From: Candidatus Kurthia intestinigallinarum
GTDB lineage: Bacteria > Bacillota > Bacilli > Bacillales_A > Planococcaceae
Direction of reading: 5' to 3'
DNA: 64,000 bases
NCBI RefSeq assembly: GCF_003991225.1
Contig: NZ_JTFC01000026.1
Location: forward strand, 124,001 to 188,000
The notes beneath the pieces are model-generated. The model searched no databases. It was given only the letters and a program-made list of their open reading frames with translations, and had not been told where the DNA came from. Of this stretch, positions 35,354-43,424 are shown piece after piece; position 1 is the stretch's first letter; every line of letters begins with the position of its first letter. Position numbers and translations under genes: made by a program.

Positions 35354-36517
35354 CTATGCGTGTTTTTCTGTACTGGACAACTGTTTTCTACCAATGTAAA
35401 AAGCGATGAAAAATGCGGGAATTGTAAAGACAATCATGCCGAGGAAAGCCGCCTGCATCGACATTGTGTACAAGTACGTCGAAAAAAAGGTCATGAGCGC
35501 GGTCGCAAAACTTTGTGCAAATGTCGCATACAGTCCTTGTGCACTCGGTAAATAATTCGTTGGTACATTCGCGGTAATAAAGCGCATAAACGCATAATGT
35601 GCAAGCGCAAACGATAAACTATGGAACAGCTGACTAACGATAAACAGCTCGACATTTGGGAAGAAATAAATGATGCACCAGCGCGCAGTTGAACCTGCCG
35701 CCGCAAGCGCAAACATCATGCCAGGCGTCCATTTTTTAAACAATCGATCGGCGTATGTGAACAGCATAATTTCAAATAACACCGACACATTAATAATCAT
35801 ACCGATGTAATACTTCGACACGCCAAGCTCCTGTAAATATAAATAGCCATAGTTGTAATAGGCAGCATGTGCACCTTGTAGTAAAATCGCCAGCAGTAAA
35901 ATAAGCGGGAAATGGCGCACTTGAAATAATTTTTTAAAGGATGGGCGTTCTGTGGTCGCTGCGGGTGCTAATCGTACACTATCCGGCGCCTTCGTCCATG
36001 TCAGCGCAGTAAAAATTGCCAAAATGACAATCATGCCACCGAGGAATAATTGGTCCCCAAATGCACCTGATAGCATACTAATAATGAGTACCATACAAAT
36101 AAAGCCGATTGAGCCAAATGAGCGCGCCTTCGCATAGCGTAGCTGACTATGTTGCGTAAGTGAACCGGCCGTCGCATCAAGCGCGGGCATCAGCATTGGG
36201 AAAAAGAAATTAAATAAAGCGGTAATTATAAGCAGTGGCATATAGCCCTGTGCTGGGATATAGCTACAAGCAAGCAAAAAGGCCGCCGCACTGACCCACT
36301 GTAAGACACGTAAATCACTCGCGGTTTTTTTCATCATGGGATAAAGCGTAATCGTCGATAACCCGCGCATAAGTAAGCCGATGCTCATAATGACGCTTGC
36401 CTGCTCAATCGAGAGGTTTTTGCCATCAACTAAATAGCCCGTCCAATACGGTAAAAAGATGCCCCAGCCCATAAAAAATAAGAAAAAACGGACGGACATC
36501 CAGCGTTGTACGTTCAT
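35354..36517 (-). CDS. MFS transporter (HcaT/YwbF-like)
   Basis: A 387-residue, twelve-segment transporter of the MFS_1-like/HcaT type. Start MNVQRWMSVRFFLFFMGWG is typical. The ATG at 36517 has AAGGAG eight bases upstream. Substrates in this group include phenylpropionate and nucleosides; the sequence does not decide. Its start is 79 bases from the divergent Crp/Fnr regulator gene, which may control it. Confidence 0.87.
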   Translation of the reverse strand: MNVQRWMSVRFFLFFMGWGIFLPYWTGYLVDGKNLSIEQASVIMSIGLLMRGLSTITLYPMMKKTASDLRVLQWVSAAAFLLACSYIPAQGYMPLLIITALFNFFFPMLMPALDATAGSLTQHSQLRYAKARSFGSIGFICMVLIISMLSGAFGDQLFLGGMIVILAIFTALTWTKAPDSVRLAPAATTERPSFKKLFQVRHFPLILLLAILLQGAHAAYYNYGYLYLQELGVSKYYIGMIINVSVLFEIMLFTYADRLFKKWTPGMMFALAAAGSTARWCIIYFFPNVELFIVSQLFHSLSFALAHYAFMRFITANVPTNYLPSAQGLYATFAQSFATALMTFFSTYLYTMSMQAAFLGMIVFTIPAFFIAFYIGRKQLSSTEKHA

Positions 36518-36596
36518 GTCACTCACTCCTTTTTCGCATCGTATCATGAAAACTTTTTAGTATAATAGGAGATATCTCATATTTTGGAGGCATTTG

Positions 36597-37280
36597 ATGA
36601 AAAAAATAATGACTGAAACGAGACAACACTTCATTGAAGAGGACACACTGCAAGCGATTTTCCCAAAGGGCATTGAACAATTTGCAGAGATTCATGACTT
36701 TGAAGCCGGTGAATTTATTAATGTCGAGGGCGATGAGCCAGCGTATTTGTATTATATTTTATCCGGTAAAGTGAAGGTTTATTTTACCCAATCAAACGGC
36801 AAAGTCGCGCTGCTGCATTTCCTCGGCACGCATTCTTTTATCGGTGATATGGAGCTGCTTGAGGCACGGTATTATTCAAAGGGCATTCAAGCATCTCAAA
36901 AAACACGCTGCCTCGCATTCCCGACCGTGCATGTGCGCGAGCTTTTATTAAATGATGTCACCTTTTTACGTCATTTAGCGTTGTATATGAGTAAAAAAAT
37001 CATGCATAACTCCGCCAAAATGTCGCAAAGTTTAGCCTATCCGCTTGAAAATCGTTTGGCTGAATTTATTTTGATGTCTGAAAATAATGGCATTTATAAA
37101 GAAAAACATACCGAAGCCGCAGAATTTTTAGGCGTTTCATATCGTCATTTATTGCATGTTTTAGCACAGTTTGTAGAGCGCGGTCTTCTCCAAAAAGACG
37201 GAAGATGCTATATATTACGTGAGAAATCGATTCTAGAAGAAATGGCGACATCTATATTCGCTACGGCGATTTATGACTGA
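36597..37280 (+). CDS. Crp/Fnr-family transcriptional regulator (YeiL-like)
   Basis: A 227-residue regulator. An N-terminal cyclic-nucleotide-binding-like beta-barrel (FEAGEFINVEGDEPAYLYYI, then the GKVALLHFLG strand) is followed by a long helix and a C-terminal helix-turn-helix (EAAEFLGVSYRHLLHVLAQF). No cysteine cluster for an iron-sulphur centre is visible. GGAGG lies six bases before the ATG at 36597, and TATAAT at 36561. It probably controls the divergent MFS gene; inference from position. Confidence 0.88.
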   Translation: MKKIMTETRQHFIEEDTLQAIFPKGIEQFAEIHDFEAGEFINVEGDEPAYLYYILSGKVKVYFTQSNGKVALLHFLGTHSFIGDMELLEARYYSKGIQASQKTRCLAFPTVHVRELLLNDVTFLRHLALYMSKKIMHNSAKMSQSLAYPLENRLAEFILMSENNGIYKEKHTEAAEFLGVSYRHLLHVLAQFVERGLLQKDGRCYILREKSILEEMATSIFATAIYD

Positions 37281-37398
37281 TTCACCCGCAGAATATTTCC
37301 TATGCGCTTTTTTGCTATTTTGTGATAATATTTTCGGCACTCACCCATTTAATTCATTTAATTTTAAAAATTGTCTGAAAATAGATGTCGGTGATATA

Positions 37399-37428
37399 TT
37401 GTGTTCACTATTTGTTTAGTGATACAAT
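37399..37428 (+). promoter_or_regulatory. Aminotransferase promoter with operator filling the spacer
   Basis: TTGTGT (37399-37404) and TACAAT (37423-37428). The 18-base spacer is exactly an inverted repeat TCACTA-tttgtt-TAGTGA (37405-37422). A bound repressor would block RNA polymerase. Confidence 0.55.
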
Positions 37429-37472
37429 TTAGAAAATTATAAAAAATTATTTAAGTAAAGGAAGTTAGGCAT

Positions 37473-38648
37473 ATGGAATTTTCTCAACGAATCTTAGACA
37501 CTCCTTCATCATTTATTCGTAATATTTTAAAAGTAACAGATTCACCAAATGTAATCTCTTTTGCGGGTGGACTACCAAATCCAATCTCATTCCCGGTTGA
37601 AAAACTACGTGAATCTGTCAACCGCGCCATCGATGAAGACGGTAGTAAGCTTTTCCAATACTCAACAACAACAGGCTATGCACCACTTCGTCAATACATT
37701 GCAGACAAGTACAATCATAACTTCGACTTAGGCATTACAGCGGATGATATTATTATTACAACCGGCTCACAGCAAGCACTGACATTACTTGGTCAAGTTT
37801 TAGTGAATGAGGGCGATGGCATTATTATCGAAGAGCCAGGCTATCTCGGTGCGATTCAAGCCTTTATGCTTGCGCAGCCAACTTTCTACCCTGTGACACT
37901 CGAGCAGGATGGTTTAAACCTTGATGAATTAAAAGAAGCGCTTGAAAAACCAAATGCAAAATTCATTTACACTGTACCAAATTTCCAAAATCCAACCGGT
38001 TTAACGTATACACAAGAAAAACGTGACGCAGTGTATGACATTCTAAAAGATTACCCAGATATCGTATTAATCGAAGATGATCCATACGGCGAGCTACGCT
38101 TTGAAGGCACAGCACTGCCATATATTGGTGGTGGACGCCTTCCAAATAGCGTTATTTTAGGCTCATTCTCAAAAACAGTCGCACCGGGTATGCGTATCGG
38201 CTTTATCATTTCAAAAAACAAAGAATTAATGACACATGTCGAAACAGCGAAGCAAGCGGCTGATTTACACACTAATATTTTCTCGCAATATGTGCTGCAT
38301 GATTATTTAACACATAATGAATATAAAGAGCATGTTGAGAAAATCATTGATTTATACGGTAAACAAGCAAACGCGATGCTTGACGCACTTGAAAAATACA
38401 TGCCAGAAGGTGTGACATGGACAAAACCTGAGGGTGGGATGTTTATTTGGGCGACATTACCGGATAATAAATCTGCACTTGATATGTTTTCAAAAGCAAT
38501 GGAAGCGGATATTGCCTTCGTACCGGGTGACCCCTTCTACACAGGTTCACAACATGTGCCAACCCTGCGCCTAAATTATACGGCCTCGACACCAGAAGTC
38601 ATTGATGAGGGCATCAAACGTTTAGCAGAACTTTTCAAAAAATATTAA
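37473..38648 (+). CDS. PLP-dependent aminotransferase (aminoadipate/aromatic type)
   Basis: A 391-residue class I/II aminotransferase of the subgroup with 2-aminoadipate and aromatic aminotransferases. The PLP lysine is in SFSKTVAPGMRIGF, the asparagine motif in VPNFQNPTG and the aspartate in EDDPYGELRF. Late Arg in TLRLNYTAS binds the carboxylate. The substrate is not certain. GGAAG precedes the ATG. It is followed by a dispersed repeat that may end its transcript. Confidence 0.93.
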   Translation: MEFSQRILDTPSSFIRNILKVTDSPNVISFAGGLPNPISFPVEKLRESVNRAIDEDGSKLFQYSTTTGYAPLRQYIADKYNHNFDLGITADDIIITTGSQQALTLLGQVLVNEGDGIIIEEPGYLGAIQAFMLAQPTFYPVTLEQDGLNLDELKEALEKPNAKFIYTVPNFQNPTGLTYTQEKRDAVYDILKDYPDIVLIEDDPYGELRFEGTALPYIGGGRLPNSVILGSFSKTVAPGMRIGFIISKNKELMTHVETAKQAADLHTNIFSQYVLHDYLTHNEYKEHVEKIIDLYGKQANAMLDALEKYMPEGVTWTKPEGGMFIWATLPDNKSALDMFSKAMEADIAFVPGDPFYTGSQHVPTLRLNYTASTPEVIDEGIKRLAELFKKY

Positions 38649-38650
38649 CG

Positions 38651-38789
38651 AAAAAGAGGCTTTGACATACGTTTAAAAATAACCTCTCTTATGAGCATAA
38701 GAAAAACCGGAATCGTGCTATAGCACGGTTCCGGTTTTTCGTTGTGAACGCTAAAAAAGGAAAATGACGTGTTTCGTCTAGTCTTTTTT
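38651..38789 (-). repeat. Dispersed palindromic repeat, copy C
   Basis: Full-length copy in reverse orientation. Plus strand starts AAAGAGGCTTTGACA and ends near TCTAGTCTTTTTT. The central hairpin is nearly perfect (aaaaaccggaatcgtgc with gcacggttccggttttt). It fills the gap between the convergent aminotransferase and Nudix genes. Confidence 0.88.
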
Positions 38790-39387
38790 ATAGTGTTTTT
38801 ATGAGTGCCTCAACAATTGCCTCATAATAACTTTGCGGATGTGGTACGAGCTGGGCACGTGTTACGGTCTTGATTTCCCCGCTTTGAACATCACACAATG
38901 ATATAGTTGGTGCATCTCCGTAAATCAATGCCGCAAAATCGGCTAGACGGCATGTTAAAAGAGCCGCTACCTCCTCTTGCTGTAGTGTGAACGTTTGAGG
39001 TGTCGTCACCTTATAGACGTAACATCGAGCCCATTCGCGGTCTGAAATCGCTGGTGTTAGCACGATATTTTGTAATGTGCCAATGGACTGTAGCTCAGAA
39101 AACTTCACGTCAATTCCTAATTCCTCCGCCACTTCACGAATGCCATCTTCTGGCGTTTCCGTTGCGAGTAAATGCCCTGCTGCTGTAATATCATAGCGCA
39201 GTGCATAATCTTTTTTATTGGCGCTTCGCAGCTGCAAATAAACGAAGCGCTCGCCTTCCCTCTCTTCAATCAACCAACAGTGAAACGTTTCATGCCATAA
39301 ACCAGACGCATGAATATGGTCGCGTGTGGCGATACCTACTCGCTGATCGTGCTCATTAAAAACTGCTAACTCCTCAATGATGCTCAT
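38788..39387 (-). CDS. Nudix hydrolase
   Basis: A 199-residue Nudix protein of the subgroup near isopentenyl-diphosphate-isomerase type 1-like hydrolases. The Nudix box reads GHLLATETPEDGIREVAEELGI, with Glu-rich REVAEELG intact (about 70-91). The insertion before RE is one residue shorter than in MutT, seen in this subgroup. The substrate is unknown. It lies just after topB, ending that minus-strand group, and its end abuts a dispersed repeat. Confidence 0.88.
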   Translation of the reverse strand: MSIIEELAVFNEHDQRVGIATRDHIHASGLWHETFHCWLIEEREGERFVYLQLRSANKKDYALRYDITAAGHLLATETPEDGIREVAEELGIDVKFSELQSIGTLQNIVLTPAISDREWARCYVYKVTTPQTFTLQQEEVAALLTCRLADFAALIYGDAPTISLCDVQSGEIKTVTRAQLVPHPQSYYEAIVEALIKTL

Positions 39388-39390
39388 CTC

Positions 39391-41526
39391 CTATTTGTCC
39401 GCAAAGGCGAATGTTACTTTATTATTTTCTAACATTAGTTTCGCGTTAAATGGATTGCCTTTTTTCGATTTAAAGCCTTTTAATTCAGCTGTTTCACCGT
39501 TCGTCACTAAATCGGTTAATTGCTTCGGTGAAATTTTTTTCTGTGCGATAATTTTAGATACCGTAAATTTGCAACCGCCCTTATAGTTCGTACAGCCGTA
39601 AAAGGATTTATGCTCAATAAGTTGTCCTTCCTTACATGCTGGACAGGTAACGATTGGCTTCGTCGATGACACCGGTGTCGCTGCTTCCTTCGCCTCCGAT
39701 AAATCCGTTTTCGCGACCATAGCTGGTGTCGTGTCGATTAAATGACGTAAAAACTTCTCGACACTCGCAAAAAAGGCCTCCTGTGTCCCCGTTCCTTCGC
39801 CAATTTTCCGCAAATACGTTTCCCACTTAGCGGTCATCGTTGGACTCGCAAGGAGTGAGCCGGTAATGACCTGGCATAATACGCGACCCTTTGGCGTTAA
39901 TGACACAATGTTTTTCGTCACTTGAATATACTCATGGCGTTTTATCGTTTCAATAATGCCCGCACGCGTCGCCTCGGTCCCAATGCCCTCTACCTCTTTT
40001 AAAATATCGCTCTCTGTCTCATCATCGACAAGCTTCCCGCATGTTTTCATCATTTGAATGAGCTGGCCCTCGGTAAATGGTTTCGGTGGCTTCGTTTCAC
40101 CCTCATGGACATGAATAAGTGCGGCAACCTCCTCGTCCTGCTCGACAATCGGTAGCTTCGGTGGCTCCTTGTCATCCTTCTTCTGTGGCCATAGCTCCTG
40201 AAAGCCGCGGTCTTTTTCGACTTTGCCGACCGAATAAAAGACAATATCCTGTACATTTGTTTCAATCGTCGTTTCCTCGTACATATAATCTCGGTGAAAC
40301 ATCGCCAGTGTCGTGCGCATAATTTCAACGTACAATCGTTTTTCTGGGTCACTTAATTTCGCGAGCTTCGCTACAGTCGGTACCGTTTTCGTCGGAATGA
40401 TGGCATAGTGCTCCTCTACTTTTGAGGCATCGACATAGCGCTTCGACGGCGCAAGACTAGCGGGCTCAAAATTCGCCTTCATAATGTCCTGAAAGGCGGG
40501 TAATTGTTCTTTTAAATACGCAAACTCTGCTGGTGTAATGAACTGACAATCCGAACGTGGATACGATACGAGCTTTTTCTCATACAATTTCTGTACTGTT
40601 TCAAGCACCATTTTCGGACTAAATTTCCATAGACGATTGGCCTTTTGTTGAAGCGTTGACAGGGAATGCAGCTTTGGTGGTAAATTGCGCTTCATCTTTT
40701 TCGTCACTTTTTGAATCGTACCCGGTAATGGCGTATTCTCCGCAATACCTGCCTGCGTTAAAATCGCTAGTGCTTCTTCATATGTCTCCTTTTTCACCTT
40801 CGCTTTGCCACTGTATTCTCCTTGTGCCGCATTGAATTTCCCTATTAGCTCATAAAATTTTTTCGGCTTAAAGTTTTCAATTTCACATTGGCGCTCATAA
40901 ATCATAAAGACCGTTGGCGATTGCACGCGCCCAATCGACATGACCTCATTTAGCCCCTGCTGCTTTAACAGCACCGTATAGAGACGACTCGCATTCATGC
41001 CAACAAGCCAGTCGCTAATTTGGCGTGTTTCAGCCTCTTTAAACATCCGTAAATCCTTCGCATTGTCTTGAAGTTGACGAAAACCCGCACGAATTTCGTC
41101 GGCCTCTAGTGAATTAATCCATAAACGCTGAATCGGCTTATTGCGCACGCCGGCCTGACGCAAAATCGAATAAAAAATATTCGAGCCTTCGCGGTCCACG
41201 TCACAGGCATTAATTAAGACGTCTGCTCCCTTGAGTAATTTCTTCACTTCCTGGAATTGCTCCCACTTGCCTTTTGCTACTTTAAATTCATATTTTGAAG
41301 GAATCATCGGCAGCACATCTAGCTTCCAGCGCTTCCAAGCACTATCATACTCAGCCGGTGCCTTTAGCTCCACTAAATGGCCGATGCCCCATGTAATGAC
41401 AGCCCCTGATGGAAAGACCTCATTTGGCGCAAGCTCAATAAAATGTTTTGTTTTTTTCGCGACAGGAAAGGCTTCTGCATACGCCTTTGCCTGCGATGGT
41501 TTTTCAGCTAATATGACAATGCTCAT
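39391..41526 (-). CDS. topB: DNA topoisomerase III
   Basis: A 711-residue type IA topoisomerase, TopB type, that decatenates DNA by single-strand passage. The Toprim domain starts IVILAEKPSQAKAYAEAF and includes NACDVDREGSN. The catalytic Tyr is in LVSYPRSDCQF. MSIGRVQSPT is typical for the family. A C-terminal zinc-ribbon-like element has CPAC and CTNYKGGC. It overlaps the maf gene by four bases and is four bases from the Nudix gene, so the three form one transcript. Confidence 0.95.
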   Translation of the reverse strand: MSIVILAEKPSQAKAYAEAFPVAKKTKHFIELAPNEVFPSGAVITWGIGHLVELKAPAEYDSAWKRWKLDVLPMIPSKYEFKVAKGKWEQFQEVKKLLKGADVLINACDVDREGSNIFYSILRQAGVRNKPIQRLWINSLEADEIRAGFRQLQDNAKDLRMFKEAETRQISDWLVGMNASRLYTVLLKQQGLNEVMSIGRVQSPTVFMIYERQCEIENFKPKKFYELIGKFNAAQGEYSGKAKVKKETYEEALAILTQAGIAENTPLPGTIQKVTKKMKRNLPPKLHSLSTLQQKANRLWKFSPKMVLETVQKLYEKKLVSYPRSDCQFITPAEFAYLKEQLPAFQDIMKANFEPASLAPSKRYVDASKVEEHYAIIPTKTVPTVAKLAKLSDPEKRLYVEIMRTTLAMFHRDYMYEETTIETNVQDIVFYSVGKVEKDRGFQELWPQKKDDKEPPKLPIVEQDEEVAALIHVHEGETKPPKPFTEGQLIQMMKTCGKLVDDETESDILKEVEGIGTEATRAGIIETIKRHEYIQVTKNIVSLTPKGRVLCQVITGSLLASPTMTAKWETYLRKIGEGTGTQEAFFASVEKFLRHLIDTTPAMVAKTDLSEAKEAATPVSSTKPIVTCPACKEGQLIEHKSFYGCTNYKGGCKFTVSKIIAQKKISPKQLTDLVTNGETAELKGFKSKKGNPFNAKLMLENNKVTFAFADK

Positions 41527-42128
41527 GCCTGCACCTCCTGTGTTTCGAGTTGTAGTAGGTTATGCTGTAGTAATTCGTCGGTTAAGCGACTAAGTGGAAG
41601 GCCTACAACCGTTAAGTAATCGCCGTCAATTTTTTCGACAAAAAAGACGCCATCCGTTTGAATGCCGTAGCCACCTGCCTTATCAAATGGATCTCCTGTT
41701 GCGACATATGCCTCAATAAAAGCATCCGAAACCATACGGAATGTCACTGATGTCGTTTCGACAAAACTATAGGTATTCTGTGCGGTGACAATCGCAACTG
41801 CCGTTAGGACCTCATGTGTTTTACCGCGTAGTTTTTGCAAATGCTGTACCGCTTCATTTGTCGTTTTTGGTTTATGTAAAAGCTGGTCATGATAGACAAC
41901 AATCGTATCCGAGCCAATGACAACGGCATCTGGATGTTTAGCCGAGACGGCCTGTGCCTTTAATAACGCGACGTCTTGCACATATTGCGGTGCTGTCTGA
42001 AATGCCACGCTTGTCTCCTCAACATCGGCTGATTGCACGTCAAATGGTATATGGAGCTGTGCAAATAACTCACGACGGCGCGGTGACTGTGATGCTAAAA
42101 TAAATGATGCTGTCGTTTGAAAATTCAT
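41523..42128 (-). CDS. maf: Maf-family nucleotide pyrophosphatase
   Basis: A 201-residue Maf/YhdE-type protein that hydrolyses non-canonical or canonical NTPs such as dTTP or UTP. The N-terminal signature FILASQSPRRRELF (residues 9-22) and IGSDTIVVYHDQLLHKP are present. The conserved GYGIQ (GGYGIQTDG) appears near the end. In B. subtilis the gene lies in the mreBCD region; here it is upstream of and overlapping topB, a different context. Confidence 0.93.
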   Translation of the reverse strand: MNFQTTASFILASQSPRRRELFAQLHIPFDVQSADVEETSVAFQTAPQYVQDVALLKAQAVSAKHPDAVVIGSDTIVVYHDQLLHKPKTTNEAVQHLQKLRGKTHEVLTAVAIVTAQNTYSFVETTSVTFRMVSDAFIEAYVATGDPFDKAGGYGIQTDGVFFVEKIDGDYLTVVGLPLSRLTDELLQHNLLQLETQEVQA

Positions 42129-42242
42129 AAAATCCCTCGCATTCTATCTAGTAATTTCATTTTAACATTCACTACTGCTTTACAAAAGGCAGAGCAATCA
42201 AGTATGTTTATCTATACACTACATAACAAAGGGGTACTTTTT

Positions 42243-42641
42243 ATGAATAAAGAACAGTTAATGAACGAGGCGCGCGGCGTCTTAAAAAACTCGTATAGCC
42301 CATACTCCAAATTTCCAGTAGGAGCTGCGTTACTTTTAACAGATGGCTCGGTCATTACGGGCGTCAATGTTGAAAATGTGTCATTTGGTGCCACAAACTG
42401 TGCAGAGCGTACGGCGATTTTCACGGCGCTAACACAGGGGTATAAAAAAGGCGATTTTGTAGCGATTGCCGTTGCCGGTGATACGGACGATTTCTTACCA
42501 CCATGTAGCATTTGCCGCCAAGTCATGGCTGAATTTTTCACACCGAATATGCCGGTTTATTTAACAAATCGCGCGGGAGATATTAAAGAGCTTGCGTTAA
42601 AAGAATTATTACCGTTTGCGTTTACGGAATTAGAAATGTAA
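42243..42641 (+). CDS. cdd: Cytidine deaminase
   Basis: A 132-residue homotetrameric-type cytidine deaminase for pyrimidine salvage. The zinc-site Cys53-Ala-Glu55 is in NCAERTAIF, and PPCSIC gives Cys88 and Cys91. I chose the ATG at 42243 with AAAGGGG upstream; the frame is open for 42 more codons but there is no ribosome site there. It diverges from maf and ends in a bidirectional terminator. Confidence 0.96.
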   Translation: MNKEQLMNEARGVLKNSYSPYSKFPVGAALLLTDGSVITGVNVENVSFGATNCAERTAIFTALTQGYKKGDFVAIAVAGDTDDFLPPCSICRQVMAEFFTPNMPVYLTNRAGDIKELALKELLPFAFTELEM

Positions 42642-42643
42642 GC

Positions 42644-42676
42644 AAAAAGGAGCCGCAATACTGCGCCTCCTTTTTT
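42644..42676. terminator. Bidirectional terminator after cdd
   Basis: Stem aaaaaggag with ctccttttt around a ccgcaatactgcgc-type inner segment; T-runs on both strands. Confidence 0.8.
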
Positions 42677-42680
42677 CATG

Positions 42681-42857
42681 CTATTTTTTTCTCTTTGCAT
42701 ACCATTTTAAAAGTAAATACCAACCACCGACAAAAATAACAAGGCCGACAATCGTTGGACCAAACACGACACGCCCAACGACGAGATAGCTAACAATTAG
42801 CATGACAACGAGCCACGCTAATGCAAAAAATAATACAAATTGCCATGGAATCTTCAT
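42681..42857 (-). CDS. Small membrane protein coupled to a GNAT gene
   Basis: A 58-residue protein with two transmembrane segments (about 6-24 and 31-49) and a basic end WYAKRKK. The ATG at 42857 lies one base after the GNAT stop (TAATATG), so it is translated by coupling; there is no strong ribosome site of its own. An extended reading frame overlaps the GNAT gene and is a shadow. Unknown function. Confidence 0.68.
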   Translation of the reverse strand: MKIPWQFVLFFALAWLVVMLIVSYLVVGRVVFGPTIVGLVIFVGGWYLLLKWYAKRKK

Positions 42858-42858
42858 A

Positions 42859-43395
42859 TTACGAACGTTCCCCTTCCAATAGTGCATACACCGCATGGTC
42901 AACAAAATGGTCATACAGCCATTCCGACTCACGCGCGATACCCTCCTGTGTAAAGCCAAGGCGCTCGGGAATGGCACGACTTGCACGATTTTCAACGGCT
43001 GCACGAATTTCCACACGATGAAGCTTTACGGCATCAAATAAATAGTCGACAAGTCTTGCGACACTGCGCGTCATAAGACCATGCCCTTGAAAGTCTTCCG
43101 CAAGCCAGTAGCCAATCGATGTCGAACGATTTTCACGATCGAGCGCATGTGTGCCAACGGTCCCTGCAAACTGTCCCTTATATAAAATCGCCATATTTAA
43201 AATGCCTGATACCGCAAATTGCTTTTCGGTGAAGGCGATAAATTGACGCGTATCTAAAATCGTTTTCGTGCCATCTACCCACGGAAGCCATTCGCGTAAG
43301 TAGCTACGGTGTCCATCTACTGCTGCAAACATCGCCTCTGCATGCGCATCACTTAATTGTTGTAACGTCATGTGCGCATCTAATTGCCATTCCAT
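42859..43395 (-). CDS. RimJ/RimL-type GNAT acetyltransferase
   Basis: A 178-residue GNAT close to ribosomal-protein N-acetyltransferases (RimJ/RimL, YdaF). The acetyl-CoA loop is GYWLAEDFQGHGLMT, and the C-terminal motif VENRASRAIPERLGFTQEG is typical. The acceptor may be a ribosomal protein or other amine. Its stop is one base before the ATG of a small membrane protein. Starts about 30 bases downstream of the MFS fusion gene. Confidence 0.9.
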   Translation of the reverse strand: MEWQLDAHMTLQQLSDAHAEAMFAAVDGHRSYLREWLPWVDGTKTILDTRQFIAFTEKQFAVSGILNMAILYKGQFAGTVGTHALDRENRSTSIGYWLAEDFQGHGLMTRSVARLVDYLFDAVKLHRVEIRAAVENRASRAIPERLGFTQEGIARESEWLYDHFVDHAVYALLEGERS

Positions 43396-43424
43396 TCTAA
43401 ATGCCCCCTTTAACTATGCGCTTA

